From Hemileia vastatrix (lineage: Eukaryota > Basidiomycota > Pucciniomycetes > Pucciniales > Zaghouaniaceae): DNA of 64,000 bases. Within the stretch, counting starts at the first letter, position 1. Each line of letters starts with the position of its first letter. The translations under genes were made by a program, and so were the position numbers. The notes beneath the pieces are model-generated. The model saw only the letters and a list, made by a program, of their open reading frames with translations. It had not been told where the DNA came from and made no database searches. Shown here piece by piece: positions 33,331 through 44,673 of the stretch. Location of the stretch: positions 3,150,001 to 3,214,000 of the forward strand of contig JASXTE010000002.1 in the NCBI GenBank assembly GCA_030280995.1, written 5' to 3'.

Positions 33331-34052
33331 CGTCTTTAACCTATAGGTCTTCTTCAATTGGTGAGTGGAGGTATGCTTCTGTTACATCAAAAGAGTGAAC
33401 TGGCCAATCATTTAAGGCTGCTAAGTTAAGTACCAGATGTTGTGACATGAAAGTAGCCATGGGTAAAAAGTTGTTATTAAAGTTATTTCCTTGTATCTGT
33501 TTGAATCCCTTTGCAACATACCTTGCTTTTTATTTCTCTATTTCATTAGCTGTATTCCTCTTTTCTGAAAAGACCCATTTTTCATCTAGGATATGTGCAT
33601 TTTCCAGTAGTTTAATTCCTTTCCAGACATCCATTTTGTGTAAATTCTCCATTTCTTGGTTGCATACATTTTTCCAGTGAATTGCATCTTTTGACTTAAA
33701 AGCTTCCTTGCAAGATTTTGGGGTGGCAAGTGCAAAGTAGGCTGAGTTGTGTAGAATCATGTCACTTAGATTTTCTTGATTCTCAAAACAGACTTCTGCT
33801 GTGAAATCACCTAACATTAGTGTCTTAGTGCTCTCCACTGGGCTGCAAGAATTCAGAAGGTGAGATATCTTCATTTTCTTGACAGGCTCTGAGGGAGGAT
33901 TGGAAAATTCCGCCCAGGCAGACAAAATAAATTTCTTCTTTTCTGGATCCCAGAATAACCATACCTTGGAGCCTTGGGGGTATCAAACAAAATATCACAT
34001 CCTTGCACAAACATCCAGTTCTTGTCTTGATTCTTTTGGAATGTGGAAAAAT
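33331..34052 (-). pseudogene. copia-2 RT N-terminal fragment
   Basis: Minus strand encodes the post-integrase region (VWLFWDPEKKKFILSAWAEF) and the start of copia RT: EAFKSKDAIHWKNVCNQEME, LLENAHILDEKWVFSEKRN, ARYVAKGFKQIQG, then SFDVTEAYLHSPIEEDL. Interrupted by stops. The gag of the same element lies at 39594-40603, beyond gypsy-2b. Protease and integrase core are missing, so an internal deletion predates the gypsy-2b insertion. Confidence 0.7.
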
Positions 34053-34369
34053 TGTTATGACCTAAGAAGGCAGACTACAACTAGCGCTAACACTAGCCTA
34101 AGAAGAGACTGACTATTCTGGATGCAGCAGTAATACTAACTAAGACTGACTATGTTGGGACTGCCAACAGTGAGAGAATACAGGATTGACTGTGCCAAGC
34201 AGCAGTGAGACTAGAGAGCAACTGGATTACTATATAAGCTGTCCAATGAGGAGCTCTCTGCCTCAATTTCCTTATATAAACCCTTTATGCAATATCTACT
34301 AATCCACCTCTCTAATATGCATAGAGCCCATAGCACTCTTACTCCTTGCTTCTCAACCAAATCCTAACA
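34053..34369 (-). repeat. gypsy-2b 3' LTR
   Basis: 317 bp; on the minus strand TGTTAGGATTTGG...TCATAACA. Preceded on that strand by a purine-rich tract (AAAAGAGGGGTTAA). Confidence 0.9.
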
Positions 34370-37300
34370 TTAACCCCTCTTTTACCCCTCCTGCCCCCTG
34401 CTCTCCTTCTCAAACTCCTTCGACTTTCCCTTAGCATTTGTCAAATTTTACACTGGTTCCCAAGACCTATCTTCAACCCCATAAACTTTCAAATGCACTA
34501 AGTACTGAACCTTTCCCCTGTACACCCTCTTGGCAACAACTCTTTCAACCTCTAATTCCTGTTATTTTCCCACCTGGATTGGTGCTTGTGGCTCTTCTGG
34601 GAGTCCCGGAATCATATCTTCTTTGTGCTCTGTGAGAAATCAAATTTTGAAGACTGGATGTACTTGCCTCATTGAGATTGGTAGTTCCAGTTCATAAGCT
34701 GAGTCAGATATCTTGCACTTAAATTTGAATGGCCCCACTTTTTTGTGGTCTAATTTAGTGCTGGGGCAAAATTTGGAAAGGAAACATGAGCTTAGCCAAA
34801 CCTTTTCACCTACCTGTAGCACCTGATTTTGGATCTTCCCTTGATCATGATGACACTTCATTTCTTGCTTGGATAAGGGGAGCTCCTCCTCTAGTTCTTG
34901 ATTTATACTCAGTATATTCTGGATCTGCTCTTCAGCTTCTGGGACTTGTAGCATGGATGGGGTACCGATTGAGAATGCTGGGTGATATCCATAGTTAGCA
35001 TAGAATGGTGAAATGCCTGCTGCAGCATGTGTCTAGTTATTATATGAGAATTTGGTGAGTGTTAATAGCTGTACCCAATTAGCTTGCTGGTAGTCAATGA
35101 AGTGGCACAGATATTGTTCAATTTTCTTGTTCACTATCTCAGATTTCCCATCAGTTTGTGCATGCCATGCTGTTGATAATATGGGCTTAATGTTCAGTTG
35201 CTCATACATTGCTTTTAACAACTTAGAGCTAAAGTTACTTCCCCTATCTGATACTATACTTTCAGGCAATCCATGTAATTTCCACATGTGTGCCACCATT
35301 AGGTCTGCAATACCCTCTGATGTGACTTTTGTAGTGGTGGGGACAAAGTGCACCATCTTGGTGTAATGGTCAACTACTGTGAGGATTGCATTCTCTCCTT
35401 GTGACTTGGGTAACTCTACTATAAGATTGTAGGAGAGCTCTTTCCATGGCTTCTTGGTAATGTTTAGTGGGGTTAATGGTGTCATGGTTTGCCTGACCTT
35501 GTTTCTCTGGAAAGAGTCACATGCCGCTACATAGCACTAGATGTACGCCTTCATGGACTTCCAGTAAAAGTTGCAGTTTACCAGCTCCACAGTCTTCAGT
35601 GGTCCTGGGTGTCCTTCCATTGGGGAGTCATGTCTTGACTTTACAACCTACCTATTGAGCTCTTCATCATTTGGAACTACTATCATCTGATTCCAATACA
35701 GTGCTCCCTTTTTTAAGTTGTACTCCTCCAGTCCTTTCCTCACCAGTACTTCCTTTGATAATAACACCTTTACCAACTCCTGCACTCCTTCATCTTTTTC
35801 CTGCCCCCTCCTTGTCCATTCCAACAAGTCCTCATCTGCCAATTCCACCTTGTCTAGGATTACCCCCTCTTCAAGGTCCCCCCTCAATAATGTTGTGCCA
35901 ACAATATGTAGTGATCTAGTGCTGGGCGCAGGTCAGGATGTTGTGATAGTGCATCAGGTTTTTCACTTTTCTTCCCTGGTCTGAATGTAACAACAAAATT
36001 AATGCTACTTAGCAGTTCCGCCCAGTGTGCTTGTTGGCGAGTTAACTTTTTGGTAGTCAAGAAGGTTTCCAGATTTTTATGATCTGTATAAATAATAACT
36101 TGTAAACTGTGAGGCCCTCCTTCCAAATAGTGGCTCCAGGTGTGTAACGCTTCCACTAGTGCCAATAACTCCTTATTTTATATTTCATAGTTCAACTCGG
36201 TGCCTAGAAGTGTTTGTGACAAATATTAAATGGGGTGAAGGACATTTTCAGAATTTTTTGGGGATAATACTACACCTAGTGCAAAATCTGAGAAGTTGAA
36301 TTTGAGAACAAATGGTTTCAATAAGTCAGGGAATGCAACAATGGGGGCTGTCACAAATTGGTTTTTCAGGTAGTCAAATGCATCTTGTTGACTACCTTTC
36401 CATATAAAATTGGCTTCCTTTATTGTGAGGTTGTGCAATGGCCAGCAAATGTGGGAGTAATTTTCAATAAAACAGCTGTAAAAGTTTGAAAAGCCTAGAA
36501 ATGACTGGAGCTCCTTTTCTGATTCTGGTTTTGGCCATTCTGTTACTGCCTTTACTTTCTGCTGGTCCATTTGCACCCTATTCTTGAAATGATCATACCC
36601 AGGTAGGGAATTTCACTCACTGAAAAGACACATTTCTCCAGTTTTAACCATAATTGGGCCTCCCTTAAGTGCTGAAAACAGTCCTTTACATGTATCTGGT
36701 GTTCCTCCATTTATCTGGAATAAATCAAGATGTTGTCCAGGTTCACCACCACATCTATCCCTATTCTGTCTCTGAATATTCTGTTGGTGAATTGTTGGAA
36801 ATTGGAAAGCCTATTACATGGACCAAATGGCATTACCAACCATTCAAAATGACCAAATTTAGTGCAGAATGCCAGTTTGTGCTTATCACCTTATTTTACC
36901 CATATGTTGTGGTAGCCTTCCCTAAGATCTAGGAATGTGAAGATCTCTGCACTCTGAAGACTATCAATTAGCTCACTAGTCAAAGGAAGGGGATATCTGT
37001 TCTTTACAATGAGCACGTTTAACCTTCAGAAATCCATACAAGGTCTTAATGACCCATCCTTCTTTCCTGAAAAGATCACAGGGGTGGCCCAGGGGGATTT
37101 TGATTCTTTAATAAAACCATTCTTTGGATTTTCATCAATCATCTCATTTAGCACTTTAGACTCATAGATTGAAAGTGGGATTATGTAACTAAATTGAGGG
37201 GTTGCACCTGGCATCAGATCAATTTCAAAGTTTTATGGTCAGTGAGGTGGCAGGGTCTTGACTTTTCAATCTTCAAACAGTGGTAATAGCTCCCAATAAG

Positions 37301-39276
37301 CTTCAGGGACCATCTCCTTGAGGCTTTTTTGTTGGATTTGAGGACTGGACATTGGCTGAAATCTTGGTGTATATGTTCCAAGCTGTTGTGTTGCATTCCA
37401 TGTCCTCTTCTTCCTCCAGTTCCCCCTCCAAGTCCTGACACTTAGCATCAAGAGAAAGTTTCAGTTCTTGTAGCATGTCTGCTGATGATAATAAAACACC
37501 AGGAGACTCCCTGGGAGGGGCCAGGGGGAAAATTATTCCTCTGCACCATTGACCTTTCCATCTTTGTTGCACCTTCTCCTCTTCTTGGTGCACTTCATCT
37601 CCCCTCTGTCCCTCTTTGGTTCTCCCCGTTGGTGACCCATCCCAAGCCTTCTTCTTGAAGTAAAGAGGAAGCATCAGTTCTGGTGGCAAGCCAACTGATG
37701 ATAACAAAACATAAGAAGACTCTCTGGGATGGGCCCCTGACCCCTGTAGGGGTCAGGGGGCCAATACCTTAGTGCCAGTATCCCTTTTCCTTCCCATCTG
37801 AACCTTCTTTTCCTTCCAATCAATATGTGGGTTGTATTGGCTCAGCCATGTCATCCTCAGTACCATGTCGTACTGGTCCTTCAGGTTTGTCACATATGCC
37901 CTGCACTGAGACTCTTTTCCATCACACCAGAATCTGCAAAAAACCTTCTCTCTTACTTCTCCTCCCCTAGCTGGGGATCCATCAAACATAATTAGACACC
38001 TAGGGCGGTCCAATTTATCTTTTTTCTTTTTATTTCTCTGTAAAAACTTGTTAGAAATAAAGAATTCGGTGGCCCCAAAGTCCAGCAAGGCTCGTACATC
38101 TGTTGTGGCATCAAGGGTCATTAAAGGAAAATTTAGTATAATACAATTATCATTCACCTCAATTTGTTTACATGCAGATAACTCCTCTACTAAGTCTTAC
38201 TCATCCTTTCCCTCTAACCTGCTTTTGGAGGGAACAACCTTCACTCCAGAGCTCTGTCTTTTACCTGCACCTTTCCTGTGCTATCCTCCACTTCACTAAC
38301 CCTAATTTTCCCTCTGCACTCCATTGCCAGATTACTGCTACTTTCACACCTGAGACATAGTCCTTTGCTCATGCGCCTCTGATACTCATCATCCAATAAC
38401 CTGTTCCTCCCACTAGCACCACGTGCATTCTTTGCATCTATATCCATGGCATTTGGATCCCTGGCACCCGCCCTGCTTGTTGAGGCATAGCTGCACCACA
38501 GATGGGCACTACTCCAACCATCTGTTTGTTGGTGTGTAAACTTGTTTTCAACTTGGATGGCCAATTTCATGAGTGCTTGGAGGGAGGTTGGAAAAGGTTG
38601 GCTGATTAGAGAATTTCTTATTTTTGATGAGAGCCCATTTCTGAAGTGAAACATGAGTGCCCCTTCTCCCCATGTTGTGACGTAGCTGGCATGGCCCCAG
38701 ATTTCAGACACATACTCAGAGACCAAGTTCCTTTGTTGAAACTGATTGGGCACATTCTCTGAGGCTGTGACCACATCTGGGTCACCAAAAGCTACTTAAA
38801 AAGCCTCCATTAACTGAGGGAAGGTTGCCGCTGTCTTGGAGTTTTCAAGGAGTTCCTTGGTGTACTGATTTGCCCAGCGTGCTGCCTCATCTGTGAGGTA
38901 TGATATTGAAAACCCAATTTTCGCTCACTTGTCTTTGAACTGATTTCCATTGAGCAGGACATAGAGGTTTACCTGTGACACATACTGATCTGCCTGGGGT
39001 ACTTGTTTTTCATTGAATATTGCTGAGACTGCAATATTTGGACCTTTGATATGTGGAGCTGGTGTGGGGGGTGGCGCCTGTGCTTTGGAAGCGTCCAGCT
39101 CTGCTTCAGTGGAGCCGCGGTACAAGGGCCATTATTCGGCTAGATGTTCCATGATTCTGGCATTTTGTTCTTGAAAGCATGCCATTTGTTCTTGCATTGC
39201 AGCAAGGGTTGCTCCATCAGGTTGACCTGAGGGATTCATTGTTCTTTGATAGTGCGCCAATTAAGATAGGACAAAA
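34370..39276 (-). pseudogene. gypsy-2b gag-pol
   Basis: From the right: gag 39240-38241 (LAAMQEQMA, QVNLYVLLNGNQF, SYVTTWGEGALMFHF, zinc knuckle CLRCESSSNLAMEC with the His lost), protease 38157-37753 (ALLDFGATEFFIS), a linker with two repeats of the SPGVLLSSAD type, RT 37241-36226, RNase H 36165-35884, integrase 35887-35033 (VDHYTKMVHFVPTTTK, IVSDRGSNFSSK) and a C-terminal piece to 34640. Many stops and shifts, including TGA at 37241-37239, in the same codon as in 2a and 2c. Confidence 0.9.
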
Positions 39277-39593
39277 TGTTATGACCTGAGAAGGAAGACT
39301 ACCACTAGTACTAACACTAGCCTAAGACCGGACTGACTATGCTGGATACAGCAGTAATACTAACTAAGACTGATTATGTTGGGAATTCCAACAGTGAGAG
39401 AAGAAGGGACTGATTATGCCAAGTGGAAGTGAGACTAGAGAGTAACTGGATTACTATATAAGTTGTCCAACGAGGGGCACTCCGCAGAGCTTGCCCCATA
39501 TAACCTCCTTATGCAATATCTACTCATCCACCTCTTTACTATGCTTAGCGCCCATAGCGCTCCTCCCCTTTTCCTCTCAACCAAATCCTAACA
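39277..39593 (-). repeat. gypsy-2b 5' LTR
   Basis: 317 bp, followed on the minus strand by TTTTGTCCTATCTTAATTGG, which also follows the 2a LTR (with two changes) and is the probable primer-binding and leader segment. Confidence 0.9.
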
Positions 39594-40603
39594 AATTGGC
39601 AGTTTGCCTGTATATGGTCTGGCAAGTTGAAGTTCCAAAAGAGAGGTTGCTTTGCTTCCAGTTCTTGATGTGAGTTGGAGTGCGTCTCTCCAGACTGGTC
39701 ATTAATATTGACATTAGCTAATTGTTCCATAAGGTTTGTCTGTTGGTCCTTGGTTCCAGTTGCAATTAGATCCTTCATTACACTCATCCTGTCACAGGCG
39801 GTAGTAGCAATGTTTTGAATATCAACGTAAGATGGAAAATCACTAGATGTGCATTGATGGTATTCTGAATCTTCAAGGACTTTCTTGTAGAACGGTTTGC
39901 TGTCCATCAGGGCCTGTTGTAGGAACATACTGTAAAAGGCATAGTAGTCTATTTCTTGGCCCTGAGTATCAAGTGTTGCAACTATCTCCTTGAAGTGGTT
40001 TATTAATAATGTTGGGTCCATGTATTTAGAAGATCAGATGTTGCACAATTTGCTTAATTCTGAGTGTTGAGCCGCCCTTGAGGCTATGTTGTACATATTG
40101 TTGAGCTCACTTAATTCCTTCCTGACAGGCCTAATTTCCAGAAGTTGTGTCTTGATTTCAGGAGCAACTGAATTTAGTAGTATTTTTCATGAAATCTTGT
40201 CTCTGGTCACAGTTGCATTTGTTGATCCCGGTAATTCCAGGTAATCAGCACAGTCAATGGTTTTGTTCAGAAGGAGCCTAACATCCTTGTACCAGGATTT
40301 AAAATTTGAGCCGTCTGTTTTCAGCTTGTTTTTTCATGTGCAGAGTTCAGCTTTGGCATTTGACATTATTTGTGTCAAGGTATGAAGTTGATCCCTGGTT
40401 ACCTTGTCAATCAATGAATATAAGTTGCCATTGGCAGTTAGATTCATTGGTGGGAGCTGTGTTGTACCCGAGGCATTTGAGGCAGCTGTTGCAGGAGGGG
40501 CAGTGGCACTTGTATTGGGAATGTGTGGGGGAGGATTGCTGGGGTTTTGAGTCAGAATTGAAGTTTGGGGTATCAGAATTTTTGGATGTCTTGTGGAGGA
40601 CAT
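39594..40603 (-). pseudogene. copia-2 gag
   Basis: ATG at 40603 (MSSTRHPKILIPQ). After a Pro/Ala/Thr-rich start comes a copia-type gag: NFKSWYKDVRLLLNKTIDCA, YNIASRAAQHSELSKLCN, LLINHFKEIVATLDTQGQE. Stops near 40336, 40190 and 40030. Ends at the gypsy-2b boundary. Confidence 0.65.
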
Positions 40604-40934
40604 GTTGAAGATGGTCCTTGATGGGTTTATTCTAATTTTTTATTTTAATTTTATTTATTTATTTTTTTTATTTTATTTTATTTTTATTTTGTTTAACTAC
40701 TGAGCAGACAATAACAAAAAGGAGAAAAAAAAAAGAGAAGAAAAAAATGGTTTAGGAGAAAGTTTTTGGTGTAAGATGTGAATCCATGTTTACAATTCAA
40801 TATCTGGTCAAGATACTGACCTAGTCACTGAAGGGGAACAGGAAATTAATTATAACAAGAAAAAAGGAAGAAAAAAATGAGAGAGAAGGATGAAAGGAAA
40901 TAAATTGAGAGACAAGAGATTGTGGGGACAAAAT
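40604..40934. other. A/T-rich sequence between copia-2 gag and element 3
   Basis: Presumably copia-2 leader or LTR remnant, but no LTR ends are recognisable. TTTATTTTATTTT tracts at 40630-40700. Ends with AAT (40932-40934), the left target duplication of element 3. Confidence 0.4.
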
Positions 40935-41238
40935 AGGGGGTATCAATGTTGACCAATCCGCAATTAAATTAATTGCGGATAAAAATAATTATACCCCAAT
41001 TATCTTCCGCAATTATTTTTGCTAATAATTGGGTTATTAGACCTTTTACGTGTCAATGTTTACCTCTATCTGACATTTTTACCCTCAATTTTTCATAACC
41101 ATATCTTGGACAACTTTCTGGATGTTCCAGCCTCCCTACCTTGCTGTGCACTCCCATCCTGTCTTATCATTTCCGTTCAAAACCCCTCCCCATCTCATCT
41201 GTTTTTTTCTTCTCCTTTTCATCTTCAAATATCTCAAC

Positions 41239-42598
41239 ATGCCCCATCATCATAGATCATCTCAAAGGAAGCCTTCACCCAGTTGTTCTTCAAATCCCAT
41301 TACTCCCTCTTTCCCCCGCTCAGCTGAGAAATCAAAGACTGTTCAACTAAAAAAAGATGATCATCTCATACTTATCAACTGGCTAAAAATAAAAACCAAT
41401 TATGATTGTTGTTTTGGTACTGAGAATGCAACTAAAGTAGGACAGCCCCCTGCATCAAAAGTCAATGACTATCTTCTAATAGCCAATGAATTACAAAATA
41501 AGACAAAGGGAAGGATTTATTATTTGCCTAAACAGATTTATGAATGTTTCAAGCATTACCAAGCCAAATACAAGAAGGCAAAGACTCTTTCATTTTCTAC
41601 TGGTTTTGGTATTAGCAACATCAATATCAGTAAGGGCATAAAATACATAGATGATAAACTTGATTTTCTATGTCCATAATTTAAAGAGATGGATGCTATT
41701 TTTGGAGAGTGAGCTGATGTTAATCCTGCCAACATGTTGGATGGTAAAGATGCTATCTCTAAAAATCATGTCAAAAGAAATCATTTCCCATCCTCTTCCT
41801 CCACTCAAGCCTCCCCTGTTCTAAATTCAACAAATCTAGATAGCTTTCCAATAGATCCTTATGGTCATATAAACCAACGTGATCCCACTCAAGTAAGTTT
41901 TTATTTCTTGTCTAGTTGTTTTATTTTTTTTAATTCTAAAAAGGCTAATGAACAAACCCACAATCCTCAAGAAAGTGAGTCTGAAGCTAGCATCAATGAT
42001 GAAGAGGAAAATGTTTCCTCCAAAAAAAATCAAAGACCATCAACTACTTTGAATTTCAACAGTCATAAAAAGCAAAACAGAGATAGTTTTTTTCAAACCC
42101 CTTTTTCTTCCATTGATGATTTTCTGGAGAAATTTGAATCTGGTAAGTGATAGCATACCTCTTAATAATTAAGTGAGCCTTTCTTTTCTTTTGTTAATAT
42201 TCCTTTTCACTCTAGGTAAAGTTGAAATTGCAAGAGATTCTCTCAAATTTCAAAAGAAACAATATGAGCTCTCTTTATGAAGGGATGATAGGGCACAAGA
42301 CTTGGAGGAGAAGAAATTCAAGCTTTCTTTACAAAGGGATGGGAGGGTACAAGAATTGGAGGAGAAGAAATTTGAGCTTTCTTTAAAGAGGGATGAGAGG
42401 GCACATGACTTGGAGGAGAAGAAAGTCAATATAAGGAAAGAGGAGAAGGCTCTGGAGTACAATTTCCTATTGGATCAAATGAGACTCAAGTATCAACTTG
42501 AAGAAGGTTCAAAAAATAAAGATTTCTTCAGAGATTATGTTAAAGCTTATAAATCTATTGAGGAAATTGAATACTTAATGAAAATGTTTGATAACTAG
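41239..42598 (+). pseudogene. MYB/SANT-like accessory protein (element 3)
   Basis: ATG at 41239 (MPHHHRSSQRKPSPS). The SANT-like region has INWLKIKTNYDCCFGTENAT, VGQPPASKVNDYLLIANEL, HYQAKYKKAK and KYIDDKLDFLCP. Stops at 41677-41679 (TAA) and 41710-41712 (TGA, where element 2 has Arg) break it. Introns at about 41893-41945 and 42144-42216 match those of element 2. The last exon has three near-repeats of LEEKKFxLSLxRDxR, forming a charged coiled coil, and ends SIEEIEYLMKMFDN (element 2: SYEDIKKLLDLFN). Confidence 0.75.
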
Positions 42599-42764
42599 TT
42601 TTTTTTATTTTGTTTACAAAGTTCTCTTGATAGAATGCATTAAAGCTAATAATCAATCCTTGGCATACACTCCTCACTGAGATTTGAAAGATTCACCATG
42701 GGAAATCAAGGGGTGAACTGCTAGTTATCCCCTCTCCTGAACTTTAGAGTGTCCCTAATTTTTT

Positions 42765-42995
42765 TTGACAATACCCTCCCCTGCTATTTACCATAACAGG
42801 GGGTGGGGATCACCATTTTTTTTCTCAGTCAGAAAAAAATTTATGAAAAAAAAATTAGCAATCACCTCCCCTGTGTTTTACCATAACAGGGGGTGGGGTT
42901 AACCTTTTTTTTTCTAAGTCAGAAAAAAATTTATGACAAAAAAAAATGGCAATACCCTCCCCTGTGTTTTATTGAAGTAGGGGCATAGATTTCCA
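42765..42995. repeat. Hairpin repeats between MYB and TET genes (element 3)
   Basis: Three units, each with CCTCCCCTG(C/T)(T/G)(A/T)TTT and a matching AGGGGGTGGGG arm, plus TTTTTTCTAAGTCAGAAAAA, a second short palindrome. Same location as in element 2. Confidence 0.75.
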
Positions 42996-43337
42996 AAACT
43001 TATGTTCATTGCATAAACTAACATGAAAACAAGTCTTATAAGATAATTAGCAAACCTAAATTAATTACAATTCAAGTAAAAATGTGAGTGGAAATTGTCT
43101 GTGACCAAAGTCAATGAAATCAAACACAAATGTATACATGAACCCCATGAGAAAAACATATTTCCTCTTGATTACCGTTATACAACACACAGCTGATGGC
43201 TCATTAATTTAAGTAAGTAGATTATCATATATGACTTTTAAAATTTTAATTCATGAAATAAAAATAAAAGTTGACAACCTATATTACACCCCATACTTTT
43301 TCTTTCTACCTAATGTTTTTTGTTTTACCTCACCTTT

Positions 43338-44339
43338 TTATCTTACCTTATCAATCCTATCAACCAGCTCCCTATTGATTTGAAATGAACATTCAAAATG
43401 TGTGAATTCTTCATAGGATTCTAAGCCAGGTGGTGCTTTAGTTGTCTGGTGATTTTGAAGATTCAAATACCAAATTGCTGTAATTATTCCATTTCCAGTT
43501 CCAAAGTCAATAATGCATTGATGATCTGGAAAGTATAGACCATGGCCTTTTGTAGATGAGGAGGGTGAGGGGATAGGAAGACCAGTTTTTGGATTGATGT
43601 ATGAGAATATTCCAAATGTGAGTGAGTTGAGATCGTTTTTATCCATGTGAATTTTGTTATAAAAACCACCAAAGTTTACCATGACATTAGAAGGAAAAAT
43701 ATCATCATCAACAAGTTTTAGCAATTCTGCATCTTTCCAATTAGGGATTCTAAACCATTTTTTCAATTCATGATTAGATTCAAAAGCATATTGACATAGA
43801 TACTTTAATTGATGAGCTAAAAAATGGTTTAATGTTGACAAAGAGTCCCATTTTTTTAAATCTTCTTTCATTTCTTGTGCAGTAAGATTTTGGATTAAAG
43901 AATAAATACCTGTAGAAAGAGTAATAATTTTTTTTATATTCATTCATCTATAAATAAGCTTACCAAGTGAAAAACCTTTGTCATATCCTGGTCTCCAACC
44001 AATACCATACATGAAACCTCCAAGAATATTGTTTTTGATAAATGTTGAAGAGCTAAGGCCATTTGATACAAAGTCAATATAAGATCTGATAAATTTTGAA
44101 ATTTTTCATTTTTATTTTCTTCAAATGAGTGAATCTTAAAAATAAATTGAGGTTTGAAAGAATTAGAAACAACAGCATTTTTTTTTTATTTCCAGTCTTA
44201 TCTTCTTCATTGTTTCTTGACTTTAATTTTATATCGGTTATAGGCTCAGGAAAAAAATTTATATTTTCAGGTAGTTTTTTCAGATAAGTTTTTTTATGTA
44301 AGAATCTAGTTTTGAAGTAACTGAAGCCAGTTGAACTGC
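43338..44339 (-). pseudogene. TET/JBP-like dioxygenase (element 3), 5'-truncated
   Basis: The C-terminal exon (43930-43338) is open: GIYSLIQNLTAQEMKEDL, WFRIPNWKDAE, NFGGFYNKIHMDKND with HxD, GHGLYFPDHQCIIDFGTG, NLQNHQTTKAPPG with the distal His, ECSFQINRELVDRIDKVR. The upstream exon (to 44339) has KKLPENINFFPEPI and GIGWRPGYDKGFSLG and is broken by two frameshifts, one at an A8 run near 44180. The intron GTAAGC...CTACAG is at the same place as in element 2. gypsy-2a removes the N-terminus. Confidence 0.78.
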
Positions 44340-44658
44340 TGTTAGGATTTGGTTGAGAGGTGAAGAGGCAGAGCGCTATGGGCACTATGCATTGGAGAGA
44401 GGTGGAAGAGCATATACTGCATAAGGGGGTTATATGGGGCAAGCGCTGTGGAGCGCTCCTCATTGGACAACCTATTTAGTAATCTAGTTACTCTCTTTTC
44501 TAACTGCTGTATCCAGCATAGTCAGTCTTGTCTTCCCTCACTGTTGGTAGCCCCAACATAGTCAGTCTAGTTAGTCTCACTGTTGTAACCCAACATAGTC
44601 AGTTCCGTTTAAGGCTAGCATCAGTGCTAGTAGTAGTCCGTCTTCTTAGGTCTTAACA
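44340..44658 (+). repeat. gypsy-2a 5' LTR
   Basis: 319 bp, TGTTAGGATTTGG...GGTCTTAACA, followed by TTTTGTCCGATCTTAATGGG. Confidence 0.9.
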
Positions 44659-44673
44659 TTTTGTCCGATCTTA

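Larger units (their letters stand above)
34053..39593 (-). mobile_element. gypsy-2b: full-length Ty3/gypsy, dead
   Basis: Two 317-bp LTRs (34053-34369 and 39277-39593), internal region on the minus strand with gag, protease, RT, RNase H, integrase. AATTG occurs on both sides (34050-34054, overlapping the LTR's first two bases, and 39594-39598), suggesting a target duplication with loss of one TG. Inserted in copia-2. Confidence 0.9.
40935..44339. mobile_element. Element 3: Harbinger-type element, right part missing
   Basis: Left end AGGGGGTATCAATGTTGACC followed by the palindrome ATCCGCAATTAA/TTAATTGCGGAT. The organisation is that of element 2: MYB-like gene (+), hairpin repeats, TET-like gene (-). 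It is cut inside the TET gene at 44339 by gypsy-2a. I found neither its transposase nor its right end past 57.25 kb. It keeps the empty sites of copia-1 and element 2, so it is close kin of element 4 in this region. Confidence 0.8.
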
